Shown here: positions 18,323-27,964 of the stretch, in pieces | Layout of the letters: the number at the start of each line of letters is the position of its first letter | How positions within the stretch are numbered: the first letter of the stretch is position 1 | Origin: QHXW01 sp963847515 | GTDB taxonomy: Bacteria > Acidobacteriota > Terriglobia > Bryobacterales > Bryobacteraceae | NCBI GenBank assembly: GCA_963847515.1 | Contig: CAWKAA010000005.1 | Span: 2,108,001-2,172,000 of the forward strand | Direction: 5' to 3' | Length of the DNA: 64,000 nucleotides | The notes under the pieces: model-generated | What the model was told of the DNA's origin: nothing | Seen by the model: the letters and a program-made list of their open reading frames with translations, nothing else | The model's database searches: none | Position numbers and translations under genes: made by a program

Positions 18323-19449
18323 TGCCTGTCTCCTGGAATCGAAACCGGCTCACAGAGAAGCTCGGGATTGACTATCCCATCATTCAAGGTCCGCTCGGTG
18401 GGCTGTCATCGCAAAGATTGACGGCAGCGGTCTCCAATTTTGGCGGACTCGGATCATTCGGTGCGCACGGTTTGGCGCCGGAGGCGATCAAAGACGTCAT
18501 CGCACAGATTCGCTCTCTTACCTCGAAGCCGTTCGCAATGAACCTGTGGGTGTCGATGGAAGACGAAGGCGCCCGGACATCGGATGAAAGCGGATTCAAT
18601 AGGAGTCTCGCGCCGCTTACAGTCCATCTCGCCGCGCTGGGGGCGCCCCGTCCGGCATACAAACCGTATTCACCGGCCCGATTCGAAGATCAGGCTCGCG
18701 TGTTGCTGGACGCGAACGTACCGGCATTCAGCTTCATCTACGGAGTTCCGCCACGGGAGATTCTGGAGGAGTGCCGGGCGAAAAGCATCGTCACGATTGG
18801 CACGGCGACAACACCCGACGAGGCTGCAGTACTTCAGGATGCCGGCGTGAATGCCATCGTCGCCTCGGGCTTTGAGGCCGGTGGGCATCGCGGTTCGTTC
18901 CTCCGGCCCGCGGAGGATTCCCTCACGGGCACGTTCTCGCTCGTCCCTCAGATCGTCGACATCGTCGATGTGCCTGTGATCGCTGCGGGCGGAATCGGAG
19001 ACGCGCGAGGGGTAATCGCCGCACTGGCTCTGGGTGCAGACGCCGTTCAACTGGGAACAGCGTTCCTGGCGTGCGAGGAATCCGGCGCCAGCCCCCTTCA
19101 TCGCGAAGCTTTGCTAGGAAAAGCTGCCGGACACACTGCGTTGACCAGGGGCTTCACGGGAAGACTCGCCCGGGGAATCCACAACCGCTTGATGGAGGAG
19201 TTGAACCGAAACGGAACTGAGATCTTGCCGTATCCATTGCAACGAGGAGTTGTAAGAAACCTTTCAATCCCCGCGGAGGCGGCGGGCCGATCCGATCTTC
19301 TGCCTCTGTGGGCCGGGCAAAGCGCCAATCTTTCTACGTGTACCGACGTATCAGCCTTCTGCAACTCGTTGGTGAAGGAAGTTTCCCAAATCGCCGGGTC
19401 CGTCATTCAGTGGAGCGCAAACCAAAGTCGGAAACATTCGAATTCTTAA
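18322..19449 (+). CDS. Nitronate monooxygenase (2-nitropropane dioxygenase) family flavoprotein
   Basis: A 375-residue TIM-barrel flavoprotein. The FMN-binding pattern is seen in the N-terminal YPIIQGPLGGLSSQRLTAAV, in NAIVASGFEAGGHRG, and in VPVIAAGGIGDARG followed by GADAVQLGTAFL. The conserved GFEAGGH contains the His used by nitronate monooxygenases to oxidise alkyl nitronates. The family also includes enoyl reductases and other flavoenzymes, so the substrate is not certain. The ATG at 18322 overlaps the RidA stop (TGATG), a classic coupling arrangement. No signal peptide is present. Confidence 0.85.
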   Translation: MPVSWNRNRLTEKLGIDYPIIQGPLGGLSSQRLTAAVSNFGGLGSFGAHGLAPEAIKDVIAQIRSLTSKPFAMNLWVSMEDEGARTSDESGFNRSLAPLTVHLAALGAPRPAYKPYSPARFEDQARVLLDANVPAFSFIYGVPPREILEECRAKSIVTIGTATTPDEAAVLQDAGVNAIVASGFEAGGHRGSFLRPAEDSLTGTFSLVPQIVDIVDVPVIAAGGIGDARGVIAALALGADAVQLGTAFLACEESGASPLHREALLGKAAGHTALTRGFTGRLARGIHNRLMEELNRNGTEILPYPLQRGVVRNLSIPAEAAGRSDLLPLWAGQSANLSTCTDVSAFCNSLVKEVSQIAGSVIQWSANQSRKHSNS

Positions 19450-19466
19450 CAAGGAGAACCAGAACA

Positions 19467-20219
19467 ATGGGAACGTCAGGTATTGCAGAGAAGGTCGTAG
19501 TCATCACCGGAGCCAGCAGCGGACTTGGAGAGAGCACTGCGAAGCTTCTTGCGCGACACGGAGCGAAGGTCGTCCTGGGAGCGCGGCGTAAGAACCGTAT
19601 AGACGCAGTCGTAAACGAGATTTCGGCCGCGGGCGGTAAGGCTGTCGGGTTCGCCGTCGACGTCACGAATCGCGTCGAAGTGGAGGCGCTCATCAAAGGA
19701 GCCGTCGAGAGCTTCGGCCGCGTCGACGTCTTGGTGAATAACGCCGGCATTATGCCCATCGCGCCAATCTATCTTCTCAAGGTGGAGGAATGGGATCGGC
19801 AGATTGACATCAACATCAAGGGAGTTCTGTACGGAGTTGCCGCCGTCCTGCCTCAAATGCAAAAACAGAAGAGCGGTCACATCATCAACCTCGCTTCTGT
19901 TTTCGGGATCAAGGTGTTCGCCCCCGGCGGAACGGTTTACTGCGCCACGAAATCCGCTGTGCGCGCCTTGACGGAAGGACTCCGGATGGAGCTACATTCC
20001 GAAAACATCCGGTGCACGATCATCTCGCCTGGTGCGGTGGAGTCGGAACTGAAGAACGGAACCTCTGATCCGTCCTCCGCTGCATTTGTGAAGGATCTAT
20101 ACAAGAAGATCGCCATTCCGGCCGATTCGGTTGCTCGCGCCGTGCTGTACGCCATTGAACAACCTGCGGACGTGGAAATCGATGAAGTTGTTCTGCGTCC
20201 CACCGCGCAGGATTTCTGA
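19467..20219 (+). CDS. Short-chain dehydrogenase/reductase
   Basis: A 250-residue SDR with a complete active site: TGASSGLGES (residues 14-23), NNAG at 91-94, Ser144 (NLASVFG), Tyr158 and Lys162 (YCATK). The ATG at 19467 is preceded by AAGGAG at good spacing; an upstream in-frame extension has no similarity and overlaps the flavoprotein gene. It resembles NADP-dependent alcohol or ketone reductases such as YdfG-like enzymes. The gene follows the flavoprotein at 17 bases and precedes a hydrolase at six, so it is within the same operon. The substrate is not evident. Confidence 0.88.
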   Translation: MGTSGIAEKVVVITGASSGLGESTAKLLARHGAKVVLGARRKNRIDAVVNEISAAGGKAVGFAVDVTNRVEVEALIKGAVESFGRVDVLVNNAGIMPIAPIYLLKVEEWDRQIDINIKGVLYGVAAVLPQMQKQKSGHIINLASVFGIKVFAPGGTVYCATKSAVRALTEGLRMELHSENIRCTIISPGAVESELKNGTSDPSSAAFVKDLYKKIAIPADSVARAVLYAIEQPADVEIDEVVLRPTAQDF

Positions 20220-20225
20220 GGGGCG

Positions 20226-21186
20226 ATGAAGATCGGAACAATTGCAAGAACCTGGGCGGCACTCTTCTCAATCGGGTTTGCCGCCGGCCATCTCCAAGGC
20301 CAAGGAAGGATGAAGATACCCATGTCGGATCCAGTCTTTTATCGCACGGTGAAGGTTGACGGACTCTCCATTTTTTATCGGGAAGCGGGACCGAAGGATG
20401 GCCCAACGATTCTCTTGCTCCACGGCCTGCCCTCTTCGTCACGAATGTTCGAGCCGCTCTTCACCCGCCTTTCCGATCGCTATCACCTTGTCGCTCCCGA
20501 TTACCCGGGCTTCGGGCATAGCGATTGGCCGGACCCAAAACAGTTCGCTTACACGTTCGACAATCTGGCAAAAGTCATCAATGGCTTCACAGAAGCGACC
20601 GGCCTCTCGCGCTACACGCTTTACATGCAGGATTATGGCGTGCCGGTCGGGTTCCGCATGGCGCTCGCGCATCCGAATCGCATCGAGGCCCTCATTGTCC
20701 AGGACGGGGTGGCGCACAACGAAGGGCTGGGAGCGAACTGGGCAGCACGGCGTGCTTTTTGGGCGGATCGCCCTGCTCACGAAGCCGAGCTGCGCAAGAA
20801 CCTGCTGTCGCTTGCAACCACCAGGACGCGCCATGTTGGCGATGATCCCAACGTGGAACTTTACGACCCTGATTTGTGGACCGACGAGTTCGCGTTCCTG
20901 AGTCAACCTGGGCAGGCGGAGATTCAAAGCGATTTGTTCTACGACTACCGCACGAACGTAGCTGCGTATCCAAAGTGGCAGGCATGGTTGCGAGAAGAGC
21001 CAGCCAAGGCTATTGGTCATCTGGGGCAAGCACGACCTCTCATTCGATCTCGGCGAGCCGGAACGATACCGCAAGGATGTCCCGAGCGCTGAGGTGCATG
21101 TGCTCGACGCAGGACATTTCGCGCTCGATACCAAAGCAAATGAGATTGCTGCACTGGTGCAGGCGTTCATGAGCAAGCAGCAGTGA
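20226..21186 (+). pseudogene. Haloalkane-dehalogenase-like alpha/beta hydrolase, frameshifted near the C-terminus
   Basis: The first frame gives LLLHGLPSSSRMFEPLF, DYPGFGHSDWPDP and a nucleophile elbow MQDYGVPVGF with Asp136, the pattern of dehalogenase-like hydrolases. At about 21008 the frame breaks: the expected LLVIWGKHDLSF and HVLDAGHFALD (acid and catalytic His) continue in the +1 frame and end at a stop at 21184-21186. Removing one G near 21008-21009 restores a complete enzyme. As read, the protein would lack its catalytic His. An N-terminal signal-like segment (ARTWAALFSIGFAAGHLQGQ) precedes a possible second start at MKIPMSDP. All other family features are well preserved, so an assembly error is a real possibility. 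Confidence 0.75.
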
Positions 21187-21209
21187 AGTGAGTCTCAAAT
21201 TCCAGGAGT

Positions 21210-21920
21210 ATGTATGTCAAGACGCAAACCCCAGCCTCAAACCAAAAAAGCACCCAGATACACCTTACGCGGCACTCACCGTTCTACTGGCGGGCGACAC
21301 TTGATCATCCGCCGCTCAACATCTTCGGTCCGGAAACCATTCCGCAACTGAACGAGATCGTTACCGCGCTCGAGACTGACAAGCACGTCAAGGTGGTCGT
21401 GTTTGACAGCGCGGTAGAAGGATACTTTCTCACGCACTACGACTTTCTTGCGAAACTTGAGGACACCACTAGTCTCCCCGAATGCTCTGCTAGCCGTGTC
21501 CCGGTCGTCTCAATAGCCTCGATCCGGGGGCGCGCTACAGGTGTGGGAAGTGAGCTAGCCCTGGCTTGCGATATGCGTTTTGCGAGTCGCGAAAAAGCGA
21601 TTTTGTCGCAGTTTGAGGTCGGAGCTGGTGTGGTTCCTGGGGTTGGTCCAATGGCGCGTTTACCGCGTCTGATGGGACGAGGGCGTGCACTTGAAGTACT
21701 TCTCGGCGCCGACGACATCCCGGGCGATCTGGCCGAACTATATGGATACGTCAACCGGTCATTGCCGGATTCCGACCTCGACGCATTTGTGGATGGACTC
21801 GCAACCCGGATCGCGTCGTTCGATAGGCAGGCGATCAGCGAGACCAAGCGCTTCGTTGATGTCGCCAGGATCATTGGCGCACTCGAACGGCATAGTCTAT
21901 CGCTCGGCGCTCAATTCTGA
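21210..21920 (+). CDS. Enoyl-CoA hydratase/isomerase family protein
   Basis: A 236-residue crotonase-fold protein. The oxyanion-hole strand is seen at VVSIASIRGRATGVGSELALA, with a Glu in GSELALACD where hydratases hold a catalytic acid, followed by FEVGAGVVPGVGPMARLPRL and the A-G-rich helix LEVLLGADDIPGDLAELYGYV. CGA-type substrate binding at the N-terminus (LDHPPLNIFGPETI) is typical. The second catalytic Glu position is replaced by Val in the string FEVGAGVVPG, so the exact reaction is open. The ATG at 21210 lies only a few bases after AGGAG, a tight but usable spacing. It belongs to the same gene run as its neighbours. Confidence 0.8.
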   Translation: MYVKTQTPASNQKSTQIHLTRHSPFYWRATLDHPPLNIFGPETIPQLNEIVTALETDKHVKVVVFDSAVEGYFLTHYDFLAKLEDTTSLPECSASRVPVVSIASIRGRATGVGSELALACDMRFASREKAILSQFEVGAGVVPGVGPMARLPRLMGRGRALEVLLGADDIPGDLAELYGYVNRSLPDSDLDAFVDGLATRIASFDRQAISETKRFVDVARIIGALERHSLSLGAQF

Positions 21921-21964
21921 GCCGGATCATGTGATATCCTTTGCGCCGGAAGGGAGCCAGTTAC

Positions 21965-22858
21965 ATGGAACGCAGAAAAGCGACCGATTTTCCGCAGGAG
22001 TTACTGGACCTGTTTGACCGCTACGTTCACGGTGAGATCGGGCGGCGTGAATTCCTGGACGGCGCGAAAAAGTTCGCCGTGGGTGGTTTGACGGCCACAG
22101 CGATATGGGAAAGCCTCCGCCCGAATTACGCTTGGGCCCAACAGGTCGCCAAAGACGACAGCCGCATCAGGACGGAGTATGCCACTGTGCCAGCGCCACA
22201 GGGCAATGGAAGCATACGTGGGTACCTGGTTCGTCCTGCGAACGCCCATGGAAAGCTGCCCGGAGTGCTGGTCGTGCACGAGAATCGAGGTCTGAATCCC
22301 TATATTGAGGACGTGGCACGACGTCTGGCCACATCCAATTTCATGGCTTTCGCACCGGACGGGCTTACGAGTGTTGGTGGCTACCCCGGCGACGATGAGC
22401 AAGGTGCAAAGCTGTTTGGACAGGTCGATCGGCCAAAGATGACTGAAGATTTCCTCGCGGCGGCGCGCTGGCTGAAAGAGCGTGCCGACTGCACGGGGAA
22501 GATCGGTGTGGTGGGTTTCTGCTTTGGTGGCGGTATTGCCAACACGCTGGCCGTGCGCATGGGCGCGGATCTCGCTGCAGCCGTTCCCTTCTATGGCGCA
22601 CAGCCCTCAGCCGCGGATGCTGCCAAGATCAAGGCGCCTCTGTTGCTCCACTACGCTTCCCTTGACACACGCATTAACGGAGGTTGGCCCGCTTACGAGG
22701 AAGCGCTGAAAGCAAACCACGTGACCTACACCGCCTACATTTATGAAGGCGCGAATCATGGTTTCCACAACGATACAACTCCTCGTTATGACGAGGCGGC
22801 CGCCAAGCTTGCCTGGCAGCGCACTCTCGATTTCTTCCACAAGTACCTGAGGGTCTGA
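21965..22858 (+). CDS. Dienelactone hydrolase family protein with exported N-terminus
   Basis: A 297-residue DLH-type alpha/beta hydrolase with Cys186 in GFCFGG, Asp234 in SLDTRI and His265 in NHGFHN, the Cys-Asp-His triad of dienelactone hydrolases. The family strings VLVVHENRGLNPYIEDVARR and FMAFAPDGLTSVGGYPG are clear. A twin-arginine-like leader is present (IGRREFLDGAKKFAVGGLT, residues 26-44), so the protein is probably periplasmic. The ATG at 21965 follows GGGAG. Dienelactone hydrolases open lactones in chloroaromatic degradation, but this long, exported subfamily has broad or unknown substrates. It is the last gene of the plus-strand cluster. Confidence 0.87.
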   Translation: MERRKATDFPQELLDLFDRYVHGEIGRREFLDGAKKFAVGGLTATAIWESLRPNYAWAQQVAKDDSRIRTEYATVPAPQGNGSIRGYLVRPANAHGKLPGVLVVHENRGLNPYIEDVARRLATSNFMAFAPDGLTSVGGYPGDDEQGAKLFGQVDRPKMTEDFLAAARWLKERADCTGKIGVVGFCFGGGIANTLAVRMGADLAAAVPFYGAQPSAADAAKIKAPLLLHYASLDTRINGGWPAYEEALKANHVTYTAYIYEGANHGFHNDTTPRYDEAAAKLAWQRTLDFFHKYLRV

Positions 22859-22902
22859 TTCAATCTCCGGATGCAGTCGAAGCGGGCCTCGTTCCTTTCG
22901 AA

Positions 22903-23631
22903 TCACTGGGGTGACATCGCGATAAGGTACGCACCCACTGCCAGCAGGATCACGGAAACGATACGCCGGAAGATTGGCTCGGGAATTCTGCGAAGCACAC
23001 GTTCGCCGGCCAGGGTTCCCAGCACCACGCCGATAACGGCTGCGACAATTGCCGGCCTGGCACTAAGAATCCTCTGTGATTCAGTGGCGAAGTAAACGGG
23101 CATGCGCACGGCATCCACCGCAATGCCGATCGCTGTTGCCGTCGCCACAAATGCCGGGCCCTGAACCCCCAAGCCCAGCATTGCTGCCGACCGAATTCCT
23201 CCCTGGTTGCCCACCAATCCACCGAACGCTCCCGAAAGAAGGCCGGCGACCCCTGCGGTTTTTCGGCCAAACCGCATCCGATCCGTGTATCCCAGCGCGC
23301 CGATCAATCCCGCAAAGACGAGCAGTATGCCGAGGGCGATCGCCAGAATCGGATTGTTCACCCAAACGTGTATCAGTGCTCCTACGAGCGATCCGGCAGC
23401 ATTCATCAGACCGAACCCGAGAAAAATGTGCCGGTCTACGTGGGACCGTAGTCGCCAAAACCGCAGTGCCGTTGCAATCAAGTGCGGAATCGCGACGGCG
23501 CCGACCGCCGCTTTCATTCCATATTGAGAGGCGACGAGCGGAGTCAACAGGCTTCCGATGCCGAAGCCGGCGATGGATGCAATTCCTCCGGCCAACGCAG
23601 CCACCACTGCAACGGCGATATGGAATACCAA
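22903..23631 (-). CDS. Sulfite exporter TauE/SafE family permease
   Basis: A 242-residue integral membrane protein with about seven to eight hydrophobic segments and the two family repeats: AALAGGIASIAGFGIGSLLT near the N-terminus and GVAGLLSGAFGGLVGNQGG in the second half. Members move sulfite, sulfoacetate or other organosulfonate anions across the membrane. The start is a TTG at 23631 preceded by GGAGCAGG, 18 bases after the stop of the VWA gene, so the two are probably cotranscribed. A molybdenum enzyme of sulfite oxidase fold lies 6 kb away on the other strand; a link between the two is only speculation. Confidence 0.82.
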   Translation of the reverse strand: MVFHIAVAVVAALAGGIASIAGFGIGSLLTPLVASQYGMKAAVGAVAIPHLIATALRFWRLRSHVDRHIFLGFGLMNAAGSLVGALIHVWVNNPILAIALGILLVFAGLIGALGYTDRMRFGRKTAGVAGLLSGAFGGLVGNQGGIRSAAMLGLGVQGPAFVATATAIGIAVDAVRMPVYFATESQRILSARPAIVAAVIGVVLGTLAGERVLRRIPEPIFRRIVSVILLAVGAYLIAMSPQ

Positions 23632-23649
23632 AGCCTGCTCCGTTAGCCG

Positions 23650-24627
23650 TTAGTGGTGCGCCCAGTATCGATTGCGCGCCTGCACGCTCAGGCCCTTTTG
23701 GTTCACCGTCAATTGGATCTTGCGAAACTCCGCAATATGGAGAGGCACATCGGACACGTAGCCCAGACTGTACTGACTGCGCAATTCCTCCTCCAGAATC
23801 GTGAAGGCATCATCGATGGTCTGCTTCTTTGAGACCTCGAAGAATCCGCCGCCGGACTCTGTGCTCATGCTTGTAAGAGCTTTTCTGCCCCCGGCGCCCC
23901 CCATGTGGCCGAGTAGCCGGCCCCCATAAAAACCAGGATCAGAGAACAGGATCGAATAGATCAACGTATCCGTCCGCAATGCCGCTTCGATCGCATCCGT
24001 GAGCGTGGCCTCGCTGCCGGTGTCGACGCCATCGGAAAGGACAATCAGGGCTTTGCGGCCGGATTGATTCTTCATCACCTGTTTGGACGCTTCCACGACA
24101 GCATCATAGAGCAGCGTGCCGCCGCCATACTGATTGCGCAGCTCCTGCCGCGTTGGTGTGTCTACAAATGCCAAGGCGTCTTCCAACTTCCCGCGAGATG
24201 ACGTCAGCACCTGGCACGTGCGTACGGTCATGTCGAACTGCATCAGGAATACGTGGTCTTTGTTTTCGCGCAGAACCTGATCCAGAAAGCGCATGCTGGC
24301 GCCGCGCTCAGCGTTTATCACATGCTCCTGGCTCATACTGGTGTCCACCATCAGCCCGAGCGTCAAAGGCAGATCGGACTCACGGGAAAAATAGCGGATC
24401 GTCTGCGGACGTCCATTTTCCGCCAGCGAGAAATCTGTCTGCGCCAAATCACGGACGATGCGCCCATGCCGATCCCGAACAGTGGCGAGCACGTTAACGA
24501 CTCTGACGTCAGTGGAAAATGTCGGCTCTTCCTGGGCTCTCAGGATGGAGCGAAGGCTGCCGATCGCGGTGGCCCAGCTCAAGATCTGACGGCGTGAAGT
24601 TCGCATAATCGGCAACGGGATTTGCAT
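23650..24627 (-). CDS. VWA domain protein of the acidobacterial type
   Basis: A 325-residue exported protein. The ATG at 24627 follows AAAGGA and gives a Tat-like leader (MRTSRRQILSWATAIGSL). Then come a beta-rich N-terminal part with VRVVNVLATVRDRHGRIV, which is the typical opening of VWFA-related acidobacterial proteins, and a von Willebrand A domain with the metal-adhesion site DTSMS (in LGLMVDTSMSQEH) and IVLSDGVDTGS. VWA domains bind protein partners through a divalent metal. The gene lies 11 bases after the GH42-like gene and 18 before a TauE/SafE gene. Function unknown, envelope-associated. Confidence 0.85.
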   Translation of the reverse strand: MQIPLPIMRTSRRQILSWATAIGSLRSILRAQEEPTFSTDVRVVNVLATVRDRHGRIVRDLAQTDFSLAENGRPQTIRYFSRESDLPLTLGLMVDTSMSQEHVINAERGASMRFLDQVLRENKDHVFLMQFDMTVRTCQVLTSSRGKLEDALAFVDTPTRQELRNQYGGGTLLYDAVVEASKQVMKNQSGRKALIVLSDGVDTGSEATLTDAIEAALRTDTLIYSILFSDPGFYGGRLLGHMGGAGGRKALTSMSTESGGGFFEVSKKQTIDDAFTILEEELRSQYSLGYVSDVPLHIAEFRKIQLTVNQKGLSVQARNRYWAHH

Positions 24628-24638
24628 CGGATGTCCTT

Positions 24639-27600
24639 TCACTCCCGCGTCACGACTGTCTCCGCCGTCAGTCCGCTGATCACGTCGCGCGCATGGATGC
24701 GCCACGCGCCTTTCGCATCGCTGATCGCGAACGGAATCTGGAACTGTCCCTGCCCATCGCGTACAGTCAAGTTCGAGCAGTAATAACGCGACAGCCGCCC
24801 CGCAGGATCGAAGACTTCCACACGAACCACCGAGAGATCCACCGGCGCGCCGCTCTCGTCGCGCAGCGTGACATGCAAATCCTTGTCGATCGCCAGTTTC
24901 GAAATTCTTGATTTCCGCTCGACAATCAACACGGGCTTGTCCGGCCCAGCCTCGAGCTCCTGAGTAGCAATTCCGCCGCGCAGCAAATCGTAGGAGACTG
25001 CTTTGGTGTCTGGGAGATGAACCCGGACGGCCTTCTCCGGCAGCACTCCTGTTAGCCGCGACTCGCCGAAATCGCGAATGCTTACCAAATACGGACCGCC
25101 GAAATCGTGCTGCACTCCGACATTGCGAGGTTCGCTACACACGAACCCCTTCGTCTGCTCGTTCCACAAGGGTTGTGTACGCCAGTGGCACCGGCCGTCC
25201 ATACGTCCAGTCTGATCGTCGCCAAAGACAATGCCGCCGCGAGCCATGAACCGCTCAATCTCCTCTGCTTCTTTGTCGGTGACGGCTATCGAATACGGCA
25301 GAATCAGCACCCGATAGTGATCGAGCATGCCGGATTCAATCTGCTGGGTGGCGAGGAACCGGAACTGCGCCCCGTCCTTCTCGAGTTCCTTCACCCATGC
25401 CTTGCGCCGATGTTGCAGTTCGGCAAAGTGTGCGGATGTCTTTCCCTCACTGCCGCCGGTTCCCGCGACGATTTTGCCATCGGTAATCCATGCGCCTCGG
25501 ATACTCGCCATCGAGAAGTGGATAGCGACGCCGTCTTCATGCACCATCGAGTTCATGAACACGCGCGCAATTCCCGATTGCAGACGTCCGAACGCGGCGG
25601 CAAGCGCGCTGCCCTGGGCGCTCAGCGTCAGGTCCGGATTCAACAGCGTGTAGTGCCAGAAGATGGACGCCCCGCTATGCCCGTAGAACAGGCGCTGCCA
25701 CTGTTGATATTGCGCTTCATCTCCAACCAACCCGTAGCCGGTGAATCCGGTGATCGTAAGACCCGGGTGGAACAGATAGTGCATGGGATCCTGGTTGCCG
25801 CCCGAGTAAGGCTGCAGGTAGTCGATCTCCTGATCGATCCGCGACCAGTCGCAGCCGTCGTGCGCCGTCGGAACCTGCGTGCCGGAAATTGAGGCGCGCC
25901 CGCCTGGGTCGATCTCGTGAATCAGATCGCGGGCTTTGCCAAATGCACGCACGAACTCCGTCTCCATGTACGCGCGGTGGTCGGCCCAGGGCGCGTAATT
26001 GCCGTGCTTCTGCGCTTCCTCGGTAGTCATCGGCACAACGGAATCCCAGTCGCGGAACTCCGTGCCCCAAGAGGCATTCAGTGCATCCAAACTTTTGTAT
26101 TCGTTGCGCAGCCAGCGGCGCAGCGCCGCCAGCGATTCCGGCGTCCAATCCACATCAAACGCATCGCCATAAAACGTGAGCGAAGACTCATCGGCGAGAT
26201 AGCAGGCCATCGGCTTCAGCGGCGCGAGCGGCCGCAGCGACTTGTCTAATTGAGCGCGCATACCTGCTTCAAACGTCGGCGATTCGAGCGTGACTTCACG
26301 CGTCAAATATTTCTTGTCACCGGTCCTCAAGAAATCTGCCTTGCGCTGCAAATAGGCATCGCGCCGGTACCAGTAGATGCCGAAACCGGGCAGGTGCGCG
26401 CTGACCATCATTTTGAAGTTTCGCTCCGGGTCGGAAAGCGTGGTGATTCCAATGCGGCGGAACTGCTCATCGAGTGCCGGAATCCAGGGCTGGTACGATT
26501 TTGGACCGTACCAGGGCATGATGACTTCGTAGTCGTTCCATTCGCGCGACGCCGCCGCGAAGCGCACCGGACTTTGTCGAATCACCGCGCCGATGGTCGC
26601 TCGCACGAATCCCGAGTGAGTGAGGGGCCGTCCGGTTGTCAACCGGACACTGCCCGCTCCCTCCCCACGAGCGATCACACGCCCGAAGCCGTCAACCAGT
26701 TCGATACGTGCGGGGCGGGCAGCTTTCCAGCGGACATTCACCGTGTCCCCTTCAGCGATGACGTCCGGTTCGGCCTCGAGGTCATCGATTCGTTCGGACT
26801 GTCCCAGTTCAACCGGCGTGATCTTCCAATCCCCCGCAAGCTGTTGTTCGACGAAATATCGGCCAGGCTCAAGGTTTGTGAGCTGCGGTGGGCGGCCGTG
26901 GCCCGACTGCAGCACATCGTTATAAGAATCACGGATCCGCCAATCGGCTGCGGCGGAGTGGAAGTCCGGAACAGTTCGCGCCTCTCGATTTGCGGCGTAG
27001 ATGATCGCGCGCACCAGCAGCGCATAGAAGTACTCCCACGACGCACCCACGAAGTGCCCCTTTGCCGCCATGGGCATCTGCCAGCTCATACCCTGATTCC
27101 GGTACCCGAAGGCCACCACGCGACCCTGGCCAACCTGCTTCACCGCAAGCACCGGATGCCCCGATTCCGTTCGGATAAGCTCGGTCGCGCCGGGCGCGGC
27201 GCGGTAGATGAAGTTCTGCACGTCGCCGAACGGGAAGGTTTCCACCGGTATGGCGCGCGTGATGTAGTGCTCTCCGGTTCGACGCCAAGGTGACGATTCG
27301 GTTTGTCCTGCCTGTTGCGGTTCCTCCAGTTCGGTCTCGGGAACTTTCAGATCCACCGGCGTCAGCGGAGAAAGCTCGCTTTCATACGGCCGGATTAGAA
27401 CGAGCCCGCAACCGTTATTCACACGGCGCTTCAGAGCTTCGCGCGAAGCCGGCGTCAGCATGTTCCACCCGTGGTTCAGCGGCAGAAGAATGGCATCGAA
27501 CTTCTTCGGCCCGGTGAGTTCCTGCTCCAGGTACGAATACACGAGTTTCAGGTCGCCCTTTTCGGCGCGCGCTCCGTAATCGTTGCCGAACGCCATGGTC

Positions 27601-27887
27601 CATTTGTTCACGTCCCAGTCGGGATCGATGCTGACCGTCGTGAGATCGAGCGAAAGGCGCTCGGCCAGTTCCACCAGCGTGCGGCCCTCGCCGATGGTCG
27701 GTACAGCCAGGAGATGAATCGGGCCTCCGGGCAGCGGGTTAGCCCACTTCACGTGGGGCGTTTCAATATCGAGGGTGTAAGGAGCTTCGAACCTATGGCC
27801 GCGACTCCGCTTGGACCCCAAGCCAACGTCCTGTGCCGCGGCGCACGCGCACAGGATCGCCAACAACGCCGGCAGCCTGCATTGCAT
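24639..27887 (-). CDS. Large secreted GH42-like glycoside hydrolase
   Basis: A 1082-residue exported protein with signal peptide (MQCRLPALLAILCACAAAQD). Domains in order: an N-terminal GATase/ThuA-like alpha/beta domain (about 55-300, FDAILLPLNHGWNMLTPASR), a beta-sandwich (about 310-445), a TIM barrel like beta-galactosidase family 42 (about 455-800) with the candidate acid/base Glu567 in YLADESSLTF, a second GATase-like trimerisation domain (about 850-940, YRVLILPYSIAVTDKE), and a C-terminal Ig-like domain. The enzyme should cleave beta-galactosides or other glycans, but family and substrate are inferred from fold. Start confirmed by the ATG at 27887. It forms a transcription unit with the VWA gene and the TauE/SafE gene. 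Confidence 0.75.
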   Translation of the reverse strand: MQCRLPALLAILCACAAAQDVGLGSKRSRGHRFEAPYTLDIETPHVKWANPLPGGPIHLLAVPTIGEGRTLVELAERLSLDLTTVSIDPDWDVNKWTMAFGNDYGARAEKGDLKLVYSYLEQELTGPKKFDAILLPLNHGWNMLTPASREALKRRVNNGCGLVLIRPYESELSPLTPVDLKVPETELEEPQQAGQTESSPWRRTGEHYITRAIPVETFPFGDVQNFIYRAAPGATELIRTESGHPVLAVKQVGQGRVVAFGYRNQGMSWQMPMAAKGHFVGASWEYFYALLVRAIIYAANREARTVPDFHSAAADWRIRDSYNDVLQSGHGRPPQLTNLEPGRYFVEQQLAGDWKITPVELGQSERIDDLEAEPDVIAEGDTVNVRWKAARPARIELVDGFGRVIARGEGAGSVRLTTGRPLTHSGFVRATIGAVIRQSPVRFAAASREWNDYEVIMPWYGPKSYQPWIPALDEQFRRIGITTLSDPERNFKMMVSAHLPGFGIYWYRRDAYLQRKADFLRTGDKKYLTREVTLESPTFEAGMRAQLDKSLRPLAPLKPMACYLADESSLTFYGDAFDVDWTPESLAALRRWLRNEYKSLDALNASWGTEFRDWDSVVPMTTEEAQKHGNYAPWADHRAYMETEFVRAFGKARDLIHEIDPGGRASISGTQVPTAHDGCDWSRIDQEIDYLQPYSGGNQDPMHYLFHPGLTITGFTGYGLVGDEAQYQQWQRLFYGHSGASIFWHYTLLNPDLTLSAQGSALAAAFGRLQSGIARVFMNSMVHEDGVAIHFSMASIRGAWITDGKIVAGTGGSEGKTSAHFAELQHRRKAWVKELEKDGAQFRFLATQQIESGMLDHYRVLILPYSIAVTDKEAEEIERFMARGGIVFGDDQTGRMDGRCHWRTQPLWNEQTKGFVCSEPRNVGVQHDFGGPYLVSIRDFGESRLTGVLPEKAVRVHLPDTKAVSYDLLRGGIATQELEAGPDKPVLIVERKSRISKLAIDKDLHVTLRDESGAPVDLSVVRVEVFDPAGRLSRYYCSNLTVRDGQGQFQIPFAISDAKGAWRIHARDVISGLTAETVVTRE

Positions 27888-27964
27888 ATAGGAATTATCT
27901 CAAGGCCGCGGCTGGCAGCTTCGGGCGCTCGCGACATGACGGGCCTAGCGCAAATAAGCCTGAC

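Noticed and set aside
26250..27293. 347-residue plus-strand open frame
   Set aside because: Antisense shadow of the GH42-like gene, with composition typical of a complementary strand of a GC-rich gene.
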